Shown here one piece after another: positions 1-7,485 of a stretch of DNA of 64,000 nucleotides. The notes beneath the pieces were generated by a model that did not search any database, was not told the origin of the DNA, and saw nothing but the letters and a program-made list of their open reading frames with translations. The DNA lies in NCBI GenBank assembly GCA_963844885.1, contig CAWJQA010000016.1:186001-250000 (forward strand), read 5' to 3'. A program made the translations under genes and the position numbers. The stretch comes from DATMER01 sp963844885 (GTDB lineage Bacteria > Acidobacteriota > Thermoanaerobaculia > Multivoradales > UBA5704). How positions within the stretch are numbered: position 1 is the first letter of the stretch; each line of letters starts with the position of its first letter.

Positions 1-273
1 GCAGATCCGAATGATGAACGGCATCGGGTTGGCCGCTCCCCGCAGGTGGAGCGCGAAGGAGTCCACCACGCCCTGCGACGGCAGCTCCACGTCCACGTCC
101 ACGGCGGTGCCGCGGTAGCTGCCCTGGACCGGCGCGTCCCACTCGATACCGGGCAGGGCGCGGCTCACGGCGCGCCGGACCTCGTCGGCCATGCCGAGGG
201 GACGCAGCCGCGGGTCGCCGTCCGGAGGCGCCGCGGCCGACTCCGGGTGGAGGATCAGGACGTCCCAGCTCAC
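1..273 (-). CDS. Hypothetical protein, first 91 codons (runs off the window)
   Basis: The frame reads leftwards from a GTG at 273 and stays open to the window edge, so only the N-terminal 91 residues are visible. It begins MSWDVLILHPESAAA and shows no signal peptide or membrane segment. The GTG overlaps the TGA of the short ORF upstream (GTGA), a spacing typical of translational coupling. The opposite-strand ORF over the same bases looks like an arginine-rich shadow. I do not recognise the family. Confidence 0.55.
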   Translation of the reverse strand, partial: MSWDVLILHPESAAAPPDGDPRLRPLGMADEVRRAVSRALPGIEWDAPVQGSYRGTAVDVDVELPSQGVVDSFALHLRGAANPMPFIIRIC

Positions 274-362
274 GGAAGCCGGAAGTGCGGGTTCTCGGCG
301 GCCTGCAGATCGGTGACGGGATAGACGGCGGTGCGAAGCCCGAGAAACGGTGTGTCGGCCAT
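270..362 (-). pseudogene. Remnant of a VOC/glyoxalase-fold protein with the middle missing
   Basis: This 30-codon frame starts MADTPFLGLRTAVYPVTDLQ, which resembles the N-terminus of VOC (glyoxalase/dioxygenase) proteins. It jumps directly to ENPHFRLP, which resembles the usual C-terminal end of the same family. A normal member is about 120 residues long, so roughly 90 residues seem to have been lost in frame. Both metal-binding beta-alpha-beta modules would be absent and no activity is expected. The stop overlaps the GTG of the following gene. The homology is judged by eye from the two ends only. Confidence 0.45.
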
Positions 363-410
363 GGTGCCCTCCAGGCGGGGAAGCTTATGGCAGCCGGCCC
401 GGAAGGCAAA

Positions 411-442
411 GCGCCTCCGGAGACCGAAGCCTCCGGAGGCGC
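411..442 (-). terminator. Rho-independent terminator-like hairpin
   Basis: A perfect 11-bp stem (GCGCCTCCGGA against its reverse complement) has a 10-nt loop. On the minus strand it is followed by a short T-rich stretch. It lies 20 bp past the stop of the small exported protein at 463-801 and probably ends that two-gene transcript. Confidence 0.6.
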
Positions 443-462
443 ATCCGTGCTCAGTGAAGCAT

Positions 463-801
463 TCAGTGAGGACCGACGACGGTCAGCTTGCGGATCACCC
501 GCGCCTCGACCTCCGCGGCGCAGATCGTGATCGGACCGATCGGCCCCGGAGGATCGTCGGTGGTGCAGAAGCTGTTGAGCACGGTATAGCTCAGGACACG
601 GTAGTCCGCTTCCAGCTCCAAGATGGCGTTGGCGATGGCGTCGGCCTCGGTCTCTCCGGGCGCGATGACCGTGACGGTCTGGATGAGCTTCGGGAACGAG
701 AACGAGAACGAGGGTGCCTGGGCGTGGGAGACGGCCGGGACGGCGAGGGCCACGAGCAGGGCGACGAGGACCAGGGTACGGATGTTTCGGCTGCGGGACA
801 T
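463..801 (-). CDS. Small exported protein, unknown function
   Basis: This 112-residue protein has a clear Sec signal peptide: arginines, then a hydrophobic core LVLVALLVALAVP, with likely cleavage after SHA near residue 27. The mature part is about 85 residues with two cysteines, one in SFCTTDD and one in ITICAAE, which could form a disulfide. The start is supported by GGAGAAG eight bases upstream. The same Shine-Dalgarno sequence precedes the neighbour at 880-1305, so the two small genes probably form one transcript that ends at the hairpin at 411-442. No family recognised. Confidence 0.7.
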   Translation of the reverse strand: MSRSRNIRTLVLVALLVALAVPAVSHAQAPSFSFSFPKLIQTVTVIAPGETEADAIANAILELEADYRVLSYTVLNSFCTTDDPPGPIGPITICAAEVEARVIRKLTVVGPH

Positions 802-879
802 GACTTCTTCTCCTTGGCGCAGGATGCGCGGTTGTCAGGTGTTTCTTCTTCAATCGGCTCTTCAGGCGGAACCAGGGCC

Positions 880-1305
880 TCAGAACCCGTTCGAGACCTC
901 GAGGATGGTCACCGTCATGAGACGGTTCGCGTAGTTGACCGGGAGGAACGGGCCGCAGGGCAGAAAGATGACGATGTGGATGCCGGGACCGTCGAAGGTG
1001 AGGATGTTGCCGTCGGACGTGAGCGTCACGTGTACCCCCGGATCCGACACTTGAGTTAGGTAGCCGTGCTCCACCATCCACTGTTTGGCGGCTTCGACGG
1101 CGACCTGCTCGTAGATGCCGGAAGACGGAGGCTCCGGCATCGCGGCCGGAGTGGGCGGCAGCGGCAGGACGATGGACATCTGCTGGATCTGGCGGGGTCC
1201 GACCGCGCGCTCGTGGTACATCAGGATCTGCTCTTGTTGAGCAGAGGCTGCGGCCGCGCCAACGAGGCCACAGAAAACCAGGATACGGAGGCTGCGCTTG
1301 ATCAT
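880..1305 (-). CDS. Small exported protein, unknown function
   Basis: This 141-residue protein starts MIKRSLRILVFCGLVG and has a signal peptide ending near ASAQ (about residue 22). The mature region has a proline-rich stretch (LPLPPTPAAMPEPP) followed by a compact domain with one cysteine. GGAGAAGAG sits immediately before the ATG. It lies upstream of the smaller exported protein on the same strand and is divergent from the large winged-helix/TPR regulator at 1436, so it may be a target of that regulator. That link is inferred from position only. Confidence 0.7.
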   Translation of the reverse strand: MIKRSLRILVFCGLVGAAAASAQQEQILMYHERAVGPRQIQQMSIVLPLPPTPAAMPEPPSSGIYEQVAVEAAKQWMVEHGYLTQVSDPGVHVTLTSDGNILTFDGPGIHIVIFLPCGPFLPVNYANRLMTVTILEVSNGF

Positions 1306-1435
1306 CTCTTCTCCTTCGCTCGATAGGTCTTCGGGATCGTCTGCGGCGGCGTCCTTGCCGCCGGGAGCGCCCCGGCTCGACCCGGAGAATCGCCCGGACG
1401 ACCGGTCAAAGACGTCGGAAAACCGTCAAGAAACG

Positions 1436-4027
1436 GTGAAAGCGGGCAAGCTGGCGTTCGCGGGGTTCGTCCTGGACCGGGGAGCCGGACGGCTGCTCGG
1501 GCAGGAAGGAGAGATCCGGCTGCGGCCCCAGGCGTTCCGGCTGCTGGACGTACTGGTGGAGGCGGCGCCGCGCATCCTGTCCCAGGACGAGCTGCTGGAC
1601 CAGGCGTGGGGGGTCGAGCATCTCTCCCCGACCTCGGTCAAGCAGGCGGTGAGCGAGATCCGCCAGGCGCTGGGCGACGATCCGGTCCGGCCGTCGATCA
1701 TCGAGACGGTCCACCGCCGCGGCTACCGCGTGATCGCCCAGGTCAAGCCGCTGCTCCGCACCCCCGACCTGTCCACCCGGCCCATCCAGTCCGTGCCTCG
1801 TGGGGACGAGGCGCGGAGGGAGGAGGAGAAGGAAGAGAGGAAGGAGAGCGAGGATCCGGTCCAGGACCGCGTCCGCAGCCGGCGGGCGGGCGTGCTGCTG
1901 GCCGCGCTCGCGCTGGCCGCGCTCTCCCTGGGCGTGGGTGCCCGGCTGATGCCGGAAGCGCGCGTTCCCGGCAAGGTTCCGGCCCGCGCCGCCGTTCCCG
2001 TGGCGCGGCCGGCCCTGGCCATCCTGGGCTTCAAGAACCTCTCCGCGGACCCGCAGGACGACTGGCTTTCCGGCGCGCTGAGCGAGGTTCTCGCCTTCGA
2101 GCTGACCACGGCCGGGCGCGTGCGCCTGATCCCGGGCGAGAACGTGGCCTGGATGAAAAAGGAGCTGTCACTCTCGGGCGACGAGAACCAGTCGCGGGCC
2201 GGGCTCGGCCGGATCGCGCGCAACCTGGGGACCGATCTGGTCCTCACCGGCTCCTACCTGAAGGAGGACGGCAGACGGCTGCGTCTCCAGGTGCTGGTCC
2301 AGGACGCGCGCACCGGCGAGACCGTGGCCTGGGCGCGCGAGGCCGGCACGCGCGACGCTCTCGCCAGCCTTGCCACCGCCGCGGCCCGCGGCCTCCAGGC
2401 CACGCTCGGCGGTCCGGCCGGCGGGACCGCGCCGGCCGAAGCCGTGGCCATCGCCGCGAGCGCCGCGAGCGCCGGGTCGCTGCGCTACTACTCGGAGGCC
2501 CTGGAGCGCCTGCGCGTCTGGGACACGACCACCGCCCTGGACCTCCTGGAGAAGGCCGCCGCGCTCGACCCGAACAGCCCGTTCGTGCAGGACGCCCTGG
2601 CCGGCGCGGCGTTCCGCCTCGGCTTCGAGGCCAAGGCCCGCGAGGCGGCCGGGCGCGCCGTGGAGCTCTCCAGGAACCTGCCGCGACAGGTTCGGCTCGG
2701 CCTCGAAGGGCGCGCCCACGAGCTCTGCGGCGAGTGGGACCAGGCCGCGGCGATCTATACCGAGCTGCGCCACGCCTACCCCGACGATCTGGAGTATGGA
2801 TTGCGCCTGGCCGGCGCCCAGCTCTCGGCCGGACGGACTCCGGCGTCCCTCGCCACGGTCGCCGGGCTGCGCCGGCTCGCGCCGCCGGCCGGCGGCGACC
2901 CGCGGCTCGATCTCGCCGAAGGGAATGCGCTGTTCAAGCTCGGCGACTACCGGCGCGCGGTCGAAGCCGCGGAGCGGGGGATCGCCGGAGCCGAGCGGCG
3001 CGGCATGGCGCTCGTGGCCGCGGGAGGCCGGACGGACCGCGCCTGGGCCCTGGCGCGCCTCGGCAGGCCGGCCGAGGCGCTGGCCGACTTCGCCGTCGCG
3101 CGCACCCTTTACTTGCGCACAGGCGACCGGGGAGCGGCGGCGGCCTCCCAGCTCGGGCACGCCTCCGTCCTGCAGAGCACCGGCCGCACGACCGAGGCCT
3201 GGAAAGGGTACGAGGAGGGGATCTCCACCCTGCGCGCCATCGGCGACCGCCGCCGCGAGGCCAAGGCGCTCAACAACTTCGCCGCCGTGCTGAGCGAGGA
3301 GGGGGACTACGCGGGGATCCAGCCGCTCCTGGAGCGTTCCCTGGCGATCAAGCGCGAGATCGGCGACCTTCAGGGCGCGGCCACGACACTGGTCGGCCTG
3401 GGCAACCTGTTCCGCGTGCGCGACGACCTGCGTAGCGCCCACCTGCGCGTCGAGGAGGCTCTCGACCTGAGCCGCAGCCTGGAAGACGGCCATGACACGG
3501 CGTTCGCCCTGCGCGCCTTCGCCCGGATCCTGATCAAGGAGGACCGCGTGGACGAAGCGCGCTCGGCGCTGGAGGAGGCCATCTCACTGACCACCCGGAT
3601 GGGCGAGGGCGACGGCACCGCCGAGGCCCGCCTCGCGCTGGGCGACCTGGAGGCGAAGACCGGCCACCCCGAGCGCGCCAAGGCCGAGCTGGAGCAGGCG
3701 CTGGCCGCGTTCCGCCGCATGGACGAGCCCGGCGACGCCGCCTTCACCCTGCTGCGCCTCGGCGGCCTCAGCCAGGACGGGAAACACTATGACGAGGCCC
3801 GCACCCACTACACGGAGGCCCTGCTGCTCGCGCGCAAGGGCGAGAACAATTTCTACGCGGCCCACTCGCACGTCGGGCTCGCCGAGGTCGCGGTCCTGCA
3901 GTCGCGGCTGGACGTGGCCCGCGCCGAGTACCGGCAAGCCCTGGCGATGTGGGAGGAGCAGAAGAACGCGGACGAGGCCGCCAAGGTGAAGAAGGCGCTC
4001 GCGGAGATCGCGGGGAAATCCTCGTAA
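1436..4027 (+). CDS. Membrane-anchored winged-helix/TPR transcriptional regulator (CadC-like)
   Basis: From the GTG at 1436 the product is 863 residues. Residues about 2-105 form an OmpR/PhoB-type winged helix ending ETVHRRGYRVIA. A charged linker follows, then one membrane helix (about 152-170). Next comes a FlgO/TolB-N-like domain starting ALAILGFKNLS, and from about residue 350 a long TPR array. The architecture is that of one-component regulators of the CadC type, with DNA binding in the cytoplasm and sensing outside. An upstream in-frame ATG at 1298 would overlap the divergent gene's start and adds a low-complexity tail, so 1436 is preferred. Ligand and targets are unknown. Confidence 0.82.
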   Translation: MKAGKLAFAGFVLDRGAGRLLGQEGEIRLRPQAFRLLDVLVEAAPRILSQDELLDQAWGVEHLSPTSVKQAVSEIRQALGDDPVRPSIIETVHRRGYRVIAQVKPLLRTPDLSTRPIQSVPRGDEARREEEKEERKESEDPVQDRVRSRRAGVLLAALALAALSLGVGARLMPEARVPGKVPARAAVPVARPALAILGFKNLSADPQDDWLSGALSEVLAFELTTAGRVRLIPGENVAWMKKELSLSGDENQSRAGLGRIARNLGTDLVLTGSYLKEDGRRLRLQVLVQDARTGETVAWAREAGTRDALASLATAAARGLQATLGGPAGGTAPAEAVAIAASAASAGSLRYYSEALERLRVWDTTTALDLLEKAAALDPNSPFVQDALAGAAFRLGFEAKAREAAGRAVELSRNLPRQVRLGLEGRAHELCGEWDQAAAIYTELRHAYPDDLEYGLRLAGAQLSAGRTPASLATVAGLRRLAPPAGGDPRLDLAEGNALFKLGDYRRAVEAAERGIAGAERRGMALVAAGGRTDRAWALARLGRPAEALADFAVARTLYLRTGDRGAAAASQLGHASVLQSTGRTTEAWKGYEEGISTLRAIGDRRREAKALNNFAAVLSEEGDYAGIQPLLERSLAIKREIGDLQGAATTLVGLGNLFRVRDDLRSAHLRVEEALDLSRSLEDGHDTAFALRAFARILIKEDRVDEARSALEEAISLTTRMGEGDGTAEARLALGDLEAKTGHPERAKAELEQALAAFRRMDEPGDAAFTLLRLGGLSQDGKHYDEARTHYTEALLLARKGENNFYAAHSHVGLAEVAVLQSRLDVARAEYRQALAMWEEQKNADEAAKVKKALAEIAGKSS

Positions 4028-4097
4028 TACGAATCGTAATGTTGGGGGGACAGACTGGAATCTCTCCCCGGTTGGCAGTAGGCGGTCGGGTGGGACA

Positions 4098-4161
4098 GGC
4101 GCCCTGGCTTCCTGAACAGCCCCGTGGAAGCCAGGGCGCCGGCAGCATGCCGGCGCCCTGG
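4098..4161. repeat. Two overlapping, mutually exclusive perfect hairpins
   Basis: The 15-nt arm at 4098-4112 is perfectly complementary to 4126-4140. The segment 4131-4143 is also perfectly complementary to 4149-4161 over 13 bp with a 5-nt loop. The two stems share 4131-4140 and cannot form together. The element lies between the regulator (ends 4027) and the convergent PspB-like gene (ends 4216). It could be a terminator pair or a REP-type repeat carrying the unit CCAGGGCGCCGGC. Confidence 0.65.
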
Positions 4162-4215
4162 CCCGCCGTGATCAAGATCTCGATCCTGGCGCCGTTCCGC
4201 GTCCGGAGCGCGCTC

Positions 4216-4563
4216 TCAGGCACGCAGGCGCCGTGCCAGAACCTCGGCTTTCTGGCTGTCGGGCACCGGCGGAGGAGGCATTTCGCGCTGCACCGCCGAC
4301 GCCACCCGCAGCTCGCGCTCGACCGGCGGCAGGTTCCGGTCCGTGGCCGCGTCCCAGGTCTGGCTCACCACGATCGCCTCGAGGTTCTCCAACCGGTGGA
4401 CCAGTTCCTTCTCCCGTCTGCGCAGCTCGTCGACGTCCCTTTCCAGATCCTTCGTGGACGAGCCGAGCGTCTGCTGCTGTGCCCGGACCTTGATCCACTC
4501 GCGGATCGCCTTCGACAGGATGGCGGTGATGGGAATCAGCACCCACAAAAAGTTGAAATCCAT
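4216..4563 (-). CDS. PspB-like small membrane protein with coiled coil
   Basis: This 115-residue protein has one N-terminal membrane helix (FNFLWVLIPITAILS) and a heptad-like coiled coil around residues 35-70 (RDVDELRRREKELVHRLENL). A proline-rich charged tail follows. The helix plus short coiled coil plus ALE-type segment resembles phage-shock protein B, though the protein is longer. It lies 15 bp downstream of the amidohydrolase gene on the same strand. No pspA or pspC is visible, so a stress role is only suggested. Confidence 0.6.
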   Translation of the reverse strand: MDFNFLWVLIPITAILSKAIREWIKVRAQQQTLGSSTKDLERDVDELRRREKELVHRLENLEAIVVSQTWDAATDRNLPPVERELRVASAVQREMPPPPVPDSQKAEVLARRLRA

Positions 4564-4578
4564 CTTCGTCCTCCCGGC

Positions 4579-5778
4579 TCAGACGGCGGGCTTGACGCCC
4601 ACCTCGGCCCAAAGCTTCGCCGGATCATAGACCGTTCCGTCCTTGACGGTGAGAACGACGCGCCGGATGTTGCGGATGTCGGCGGTGGGATCGCCGTCGA
4701 CCAGGATGACGTCGGCGAGCTTGCCCGGGGCGACCGTCCCCAGATCCTTCTCCCGCCTCATGACCCGGGCGGGCACCAGCGTGGCGGCGCGCAACGCGTC
4801 CACGGCCGGGATGCCGGCCTCGACGTAGAGCTCCAGCTCGCGATCCAGGGCGAGGCCCGCCACGTTGTCGGTGCCGGCCACGATGGTGATTCCCTTGCCG
4901 TGCAGGGCGAGAACCATGGCCTCCATGGCTTTGAACGCCTGGACGTAGCGGTCTTCCTTGCCCTTGGGCGCCATGCCACCCAGGATCAGCCCGCGCTGCA
5001 CCTGCAGCGGCAGGCGGCCGGCGACCGGCGCGAAGGTGTGCGAGACCTGGCCGGCGCGGTTGGTGAAGATCCCTTCGAACGCCACCAGCGTCGGATCGGA
5101 GACGGTCCCCTTCGATTTGAGGAGATCGAGGAAGGCCTGCACGCGATCGGACTCGAGGTCCAGGTCCGGCCCTCTCTCGCCGACGGCGTGGAAGCGCTCG
5201 GGCGTGCGGGTGTCGACGCCGTCGAAAAAGTTGAGGAACAGGAAGTTGACGTGCTGGATCTCGTCGAAGCCGGCGCGCACGGCCTGCTCGGCGGTCATGC
5301 CGTTCGGGATGTGGCCGCTCACGCGCATCCCCTTGGCGTGGGCGCGCTCGATGATCGCCGGCACGAGCTTGGGGTCGAGCGAGCTGTACAGCTTGATCTG
5401 CTCGTAGCCCAGCTCGGCGTAGCGGTCGACCGCGGCGAGAGCCGCCTCCGGCGTATCCACCAGGACTTTCGTCGGACCGGCGTAGGGGCCGGGGCCGTCG
5501 ATGATGCCGGCCAGGATCACGCGCGTCCCGAGCACCTCGCCCGCGTCGATGCGGCGCCGCAGGTCGAGGAGAAAATCGGTATCGTTGGCCAGGTCGCGCA
5601 CCGTGGTCACGCCCGAGGCGAGGTTGAACAGCCCGTCGAGCGCCGAAAGGTGGGCATGCATGTCCCACAGCCCGGGCATGAGCGTCTTGCCGGCCGCGTC
5701 GATCACCTCGGCGCCGGCCGGCACCGCGACCGCGCCGTCAAGCCCGACGGCCTGGATGCGGTTGCCGGAGATCACCAC
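4579..5778 (-). CDS. Amidohydrolase-superfamily enzyme, catalytic part (imidazolonepropionase-like)
   Basis: This is the metal-dependent hydrolase part of a gene split by a frameshift near 5891-5902. The barrel carries the HxH pair in GLWDMHAHLS, later ligand histidines in RVSGHIPNG and EIQHVNF, and an aspartate in AGTDNVAG, all typical of amidohydrolases with a mononuclear or binuclear metal site. The final beta strand region ends DVILVDGDPTADIRNIRRVVL, as in imidazolonepropionase-like members. In the preceding bases the same frame reads ALVFRNARLFDPESG, the usual start of this fold, so the apparent GTG start at 5778 is inside the true protein. Substrate unknown. Confidence 0.82.
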   Translation of the reverse strand: MVISGNRIQAVGLDGAVAVPAGAEVIDAAGKTLMPGLWDMHAHLSALDGLFNLASGVTTVRDLANDTDFLLDLRRRIDAGEVLGTRVILAGIIDGPGPYAGPTKVLVDTPEAALAAVDRYAELGYEQIKLYSSLDPKLVPAIIERAHAKGMRVSGHIPNGMTAEQAVRAGFDEIQHVNFLFLNFFDGVDTRTPERFHAVGERGPDLDLESDRVQAFLDLLKSKGTVSDPTLVAFEGIFTNRAGQVSHTFAPVAGRLPLQVQRGLILGGMAPKGKEDRYVQAFKAMEAMVLALHGKGITIVAGTDNVAGLALDRELELYVEAGIPAVDALRAATLVPARVMRREKDLGTVAPGKLADVILVDGDPTADIRNIRRVVLTVKDGTVYDPAKLWAEVGVKPAV

Positions 5779-6586
5779 CGTCGTGCCCGGAGTCGACTTG
5801 CCGGACTCGGGGTCGAACAGCCGGGCGTTGCGGAAGACCAGCGCACCCGCCGGGTGGCGGGCCAGGCGGACGGCCCGGTCCTTCTCCAGCTTCTTCTTCG
5901 ACCGCGTCCTGGACCTCCCCGAGCTTGGGCAGCGAGGATTCCCAGCCTTCCGCGACGATCTTCATCCAGCCGCCGTCGGTCGCGAAGAAGGCTTTGTCCT
6001 CCCCCATCCAGAAATAGGCCGGGGAGAAACCGAGACCGGAAAGCTCATAGAGATCGACCTTGCGCGACTTGCCGTCCGCCTCCGCGACGGCCGAGCCCAC
6101 CTTCGCGATCTTCGCCTCGCCGGTGGGGAGCATGGCGAGCGTCTGCCCCGGCGCCGCGAGGAGGGCGCGCGCGAGCAGCTCGAGCTCCTGGGGCGCGCCG
6201 TTGATCGTCAGGTAATAGGAAGGGCCGGCGGTGGCCATCGGGCTCTGCGACTCCGAAGCGTTGTGCCAGGAGGCCTTGCCGTCCTTGACCTCGAAGCGCT
6301 CGTCGACCGGGTTCTTCCAGTAATCGATGCCGGTGATCTCCAGCAGCACGGGAAGGCCGCGCTCGTCGACCACGGCGCGCTCCTCGATCTTCGGGCCGCG
6401 TCCACGGTCGTTGAATTCGAAGGTGTAGCGCCACTCCCGGTCGCCCACGGAGCGGCTCACGGCCGTGCCGGCCTTGTTGCCGCCGAAGTCGATGGTGAAA
6501 CGCGTCTCGTCCGCGCGCAGCGGCGATACCGCCAAACCAGCGAGGCAGATCAGGGTGAGAGCGAAAGGTAGGAGCTTCCGGTGCAT
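5738..6586 (-). CDS. Exported N-terminal domain of the same amidohydrolase gene, split by a frameshift
   Basis: The ORF has a signal peptide (LLPFALTLICLAGLAV...) and a beta-rich domain of about 230 residues. It is coherent up to KLGEVQDAVEEE; after that the frame turns into a proline/glycine/arginine-rich shadow. Shifting one base at the GAA repeat near 5891-5902 gives KKKLEKDRAVRLARHPAG running into the amidohydrolase. The two ORFs therefore most likely encode one exported protein of about 668 residues (4579-6586). The break is either a true mutation or an extra base in a trinucleotide repeat. Confidence 0.72.
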   Translation of the reverse strand: MHRKLLPFALTLICLAGLAVSPLRADETRFTIDFGGNKAGTAVSRSVGDREWRYTFEFNDRGRGPKIEERAVVDERGLPVLLEITGIDYWKNPVDERFEVKDGKASWHNASESQSPMATAGPSYYLTINGAPQELELLARALLAAPGQTLAMLPTGEAKIAKVGSAVAEADGKSRKVDLYELSGLGFSPAYFWMGEDKAFFATDGGWMKIVAEGWESSLPKLGEVQDAVEEEAGEGPGRPPGPPPGGCAGLPQRPAVRPRVRQVDSGHDGGDLRQPHPGRRA

Positions 6587-6646
6587 GGTGGTCTCCGCGG
6601 GAGTTGCAATGTGAACAAGAAAGCGTACGGCACGCGGGCCGGGAAG

Positions 6647-6675
6647 TTTCGCCCGGTCCGGCGCCAGGGTATACT
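6647..6675 (+). promoter_or_regulatory. Putative promoter of the PIN-domain pair
   Basis: TATACT at 6670-6675 is a good -10 element. The -35 position, 17 bp upstream, reads TTTCGC and is weak. The element lies about 50 bp before the proposed start at 6725. Confidence 0.35.
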
Positions 6676-6724
6676 CAGTGCGGCAAGTGGTGTATAGTTC
6701 CCCCCTGCCATGCCGGAGGCCGTC

Positions 6725-6985
6725 ATGTCCCAGACCGAGGCCGTGCTCAAGATGAACGTCAAGGATTCCGTCAAGATCGCCTACGAGTTCGCCAAGGACT
6801 TCTATCAGGACTCTACCTTGTCCCTGGAAGAGGTGGAGCTCTCCGAAGACGGCCAGCTCTGGTTCGTGACGCTCGGCATCACCAACCCCCTCGAGAGCTG
6901 GAGCACGGGGAAGAAAGACTACAAGATCATCGCCGTGGATCGCGATGGGCAGGTCAAGTCGATGAAGCTGCGCGAGGCTGGATGA
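6725..6985 (+). CDS. Small unknown protein coupled to a PIN-domain protein (possible antitoxin)
   Basis: From the ATG at 6725 the protein is 86 residues (MSQTEAVLKMNVKDSV...). GGAGG lies seven bases before this ATG, so it is preferred over the ATG at 6710. The protein is acidic with alternating helix and strand, including GKKDYKIIAVDRDGQVKS near the end, and has no signal peptide. It does not look like a standard VapB. Its TGA overlaps the ATG of the PIN gene (ATGA). The order small gene then PIN gene is that of type II toxin-antitoxin operons, hence the antitoxin suggestion. Confidence 0.65.
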   Translation: MSQTEAVLKMNVKDSVKIAYEFAKDFYQDSTLSLEEVELSEDGQLWFVTLGITNPLESWSTGKKDYKIIAVDRDGQVKSMKLREAG

Positions 6986-7479
6986 AGCCGATCCAGGCGA
7001 TGATCCGCCGCCATGGGCGGAGAGGAATCCTTCTCGACACGAACATCCTGCTGCTCTACCTGGTCGGCCGTTTCAATCCGGCTCAGATCGAGCGGTTCAA
7101 GCGTACCGCGAAGTTCGTGCAGGAGGATTACCATCTGCTGGATCGCCTCGTGGCCCGATTCGAGACGATCGTGACGACTCCGACCATTCTGGCGGAGGTC
7201 AACAGCTTCTCCGGGCAGCTTCCCGAGCCGATCCGCCTGCGGTACTTTCCCGTCTTTTCCCGCGAGATCCTGTCCCTTCAGGAAGATTTCGTGGAGAGCC
7301 GGCAGTTGGCAGAGCTGCCGGAGTTCGTCCGGTTCGGGCTGACGGACTCGGGAGTTCTCCAAACAGCGCGGGATCGCTACCTGGTCCTGACCGATGACTT
7401 TCGTCTCTCCCAATATCTCGGAAAAGCCGGCCTCGATGTGATTAACTTCAATCACATCCGGGTCATGGGCTGGACCTGA
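6982..7479 (+). CDS. PIN-domain protein (possible toxin nuclease)
   Basis: This 165-residue protein has the PIN-fold acidic residues in order: Asp in ILLDTNILLLYL, Glu in TPTILAEVNSF, Asp in FGLTDSGVL and Asp in LVLTDDFRLSQYL. These would bind Mg2+ or Mn2+ for RNA cleavage. It is longer than typical VapC (about 130 residues) and starts with a basic segment. It overlaps the upstream small gene by 4 bp. Whether it is a toxin or a housekeeping nuclease cannot be decided from sequence. Confidence 0.75.
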   Translation: MKPIQAMIRRHGRRGILLDTNILLLYLVGRFNPAQIERFKRTAKFVQEDYHLLDRLVARFETIVTTPTILAEVNSFSGQLPEPIRLRYFPVFSREILSLQEDFVESRQLAELPEFVRFGLTDSGVLQTARDRYLVLTDDFRLSQYLGKAGLDVINFNHIRVMGWT

Positions 7480-7485
7480 CGCGTC

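Noticed and set aside
3949..6204. 751-residue plus-strand ORF
   Set aside because: It lies antisense to the PspB-like and amidohydrolase genes and is arginine/glycine/histidine-rich without motifs; a high-GC shadow.
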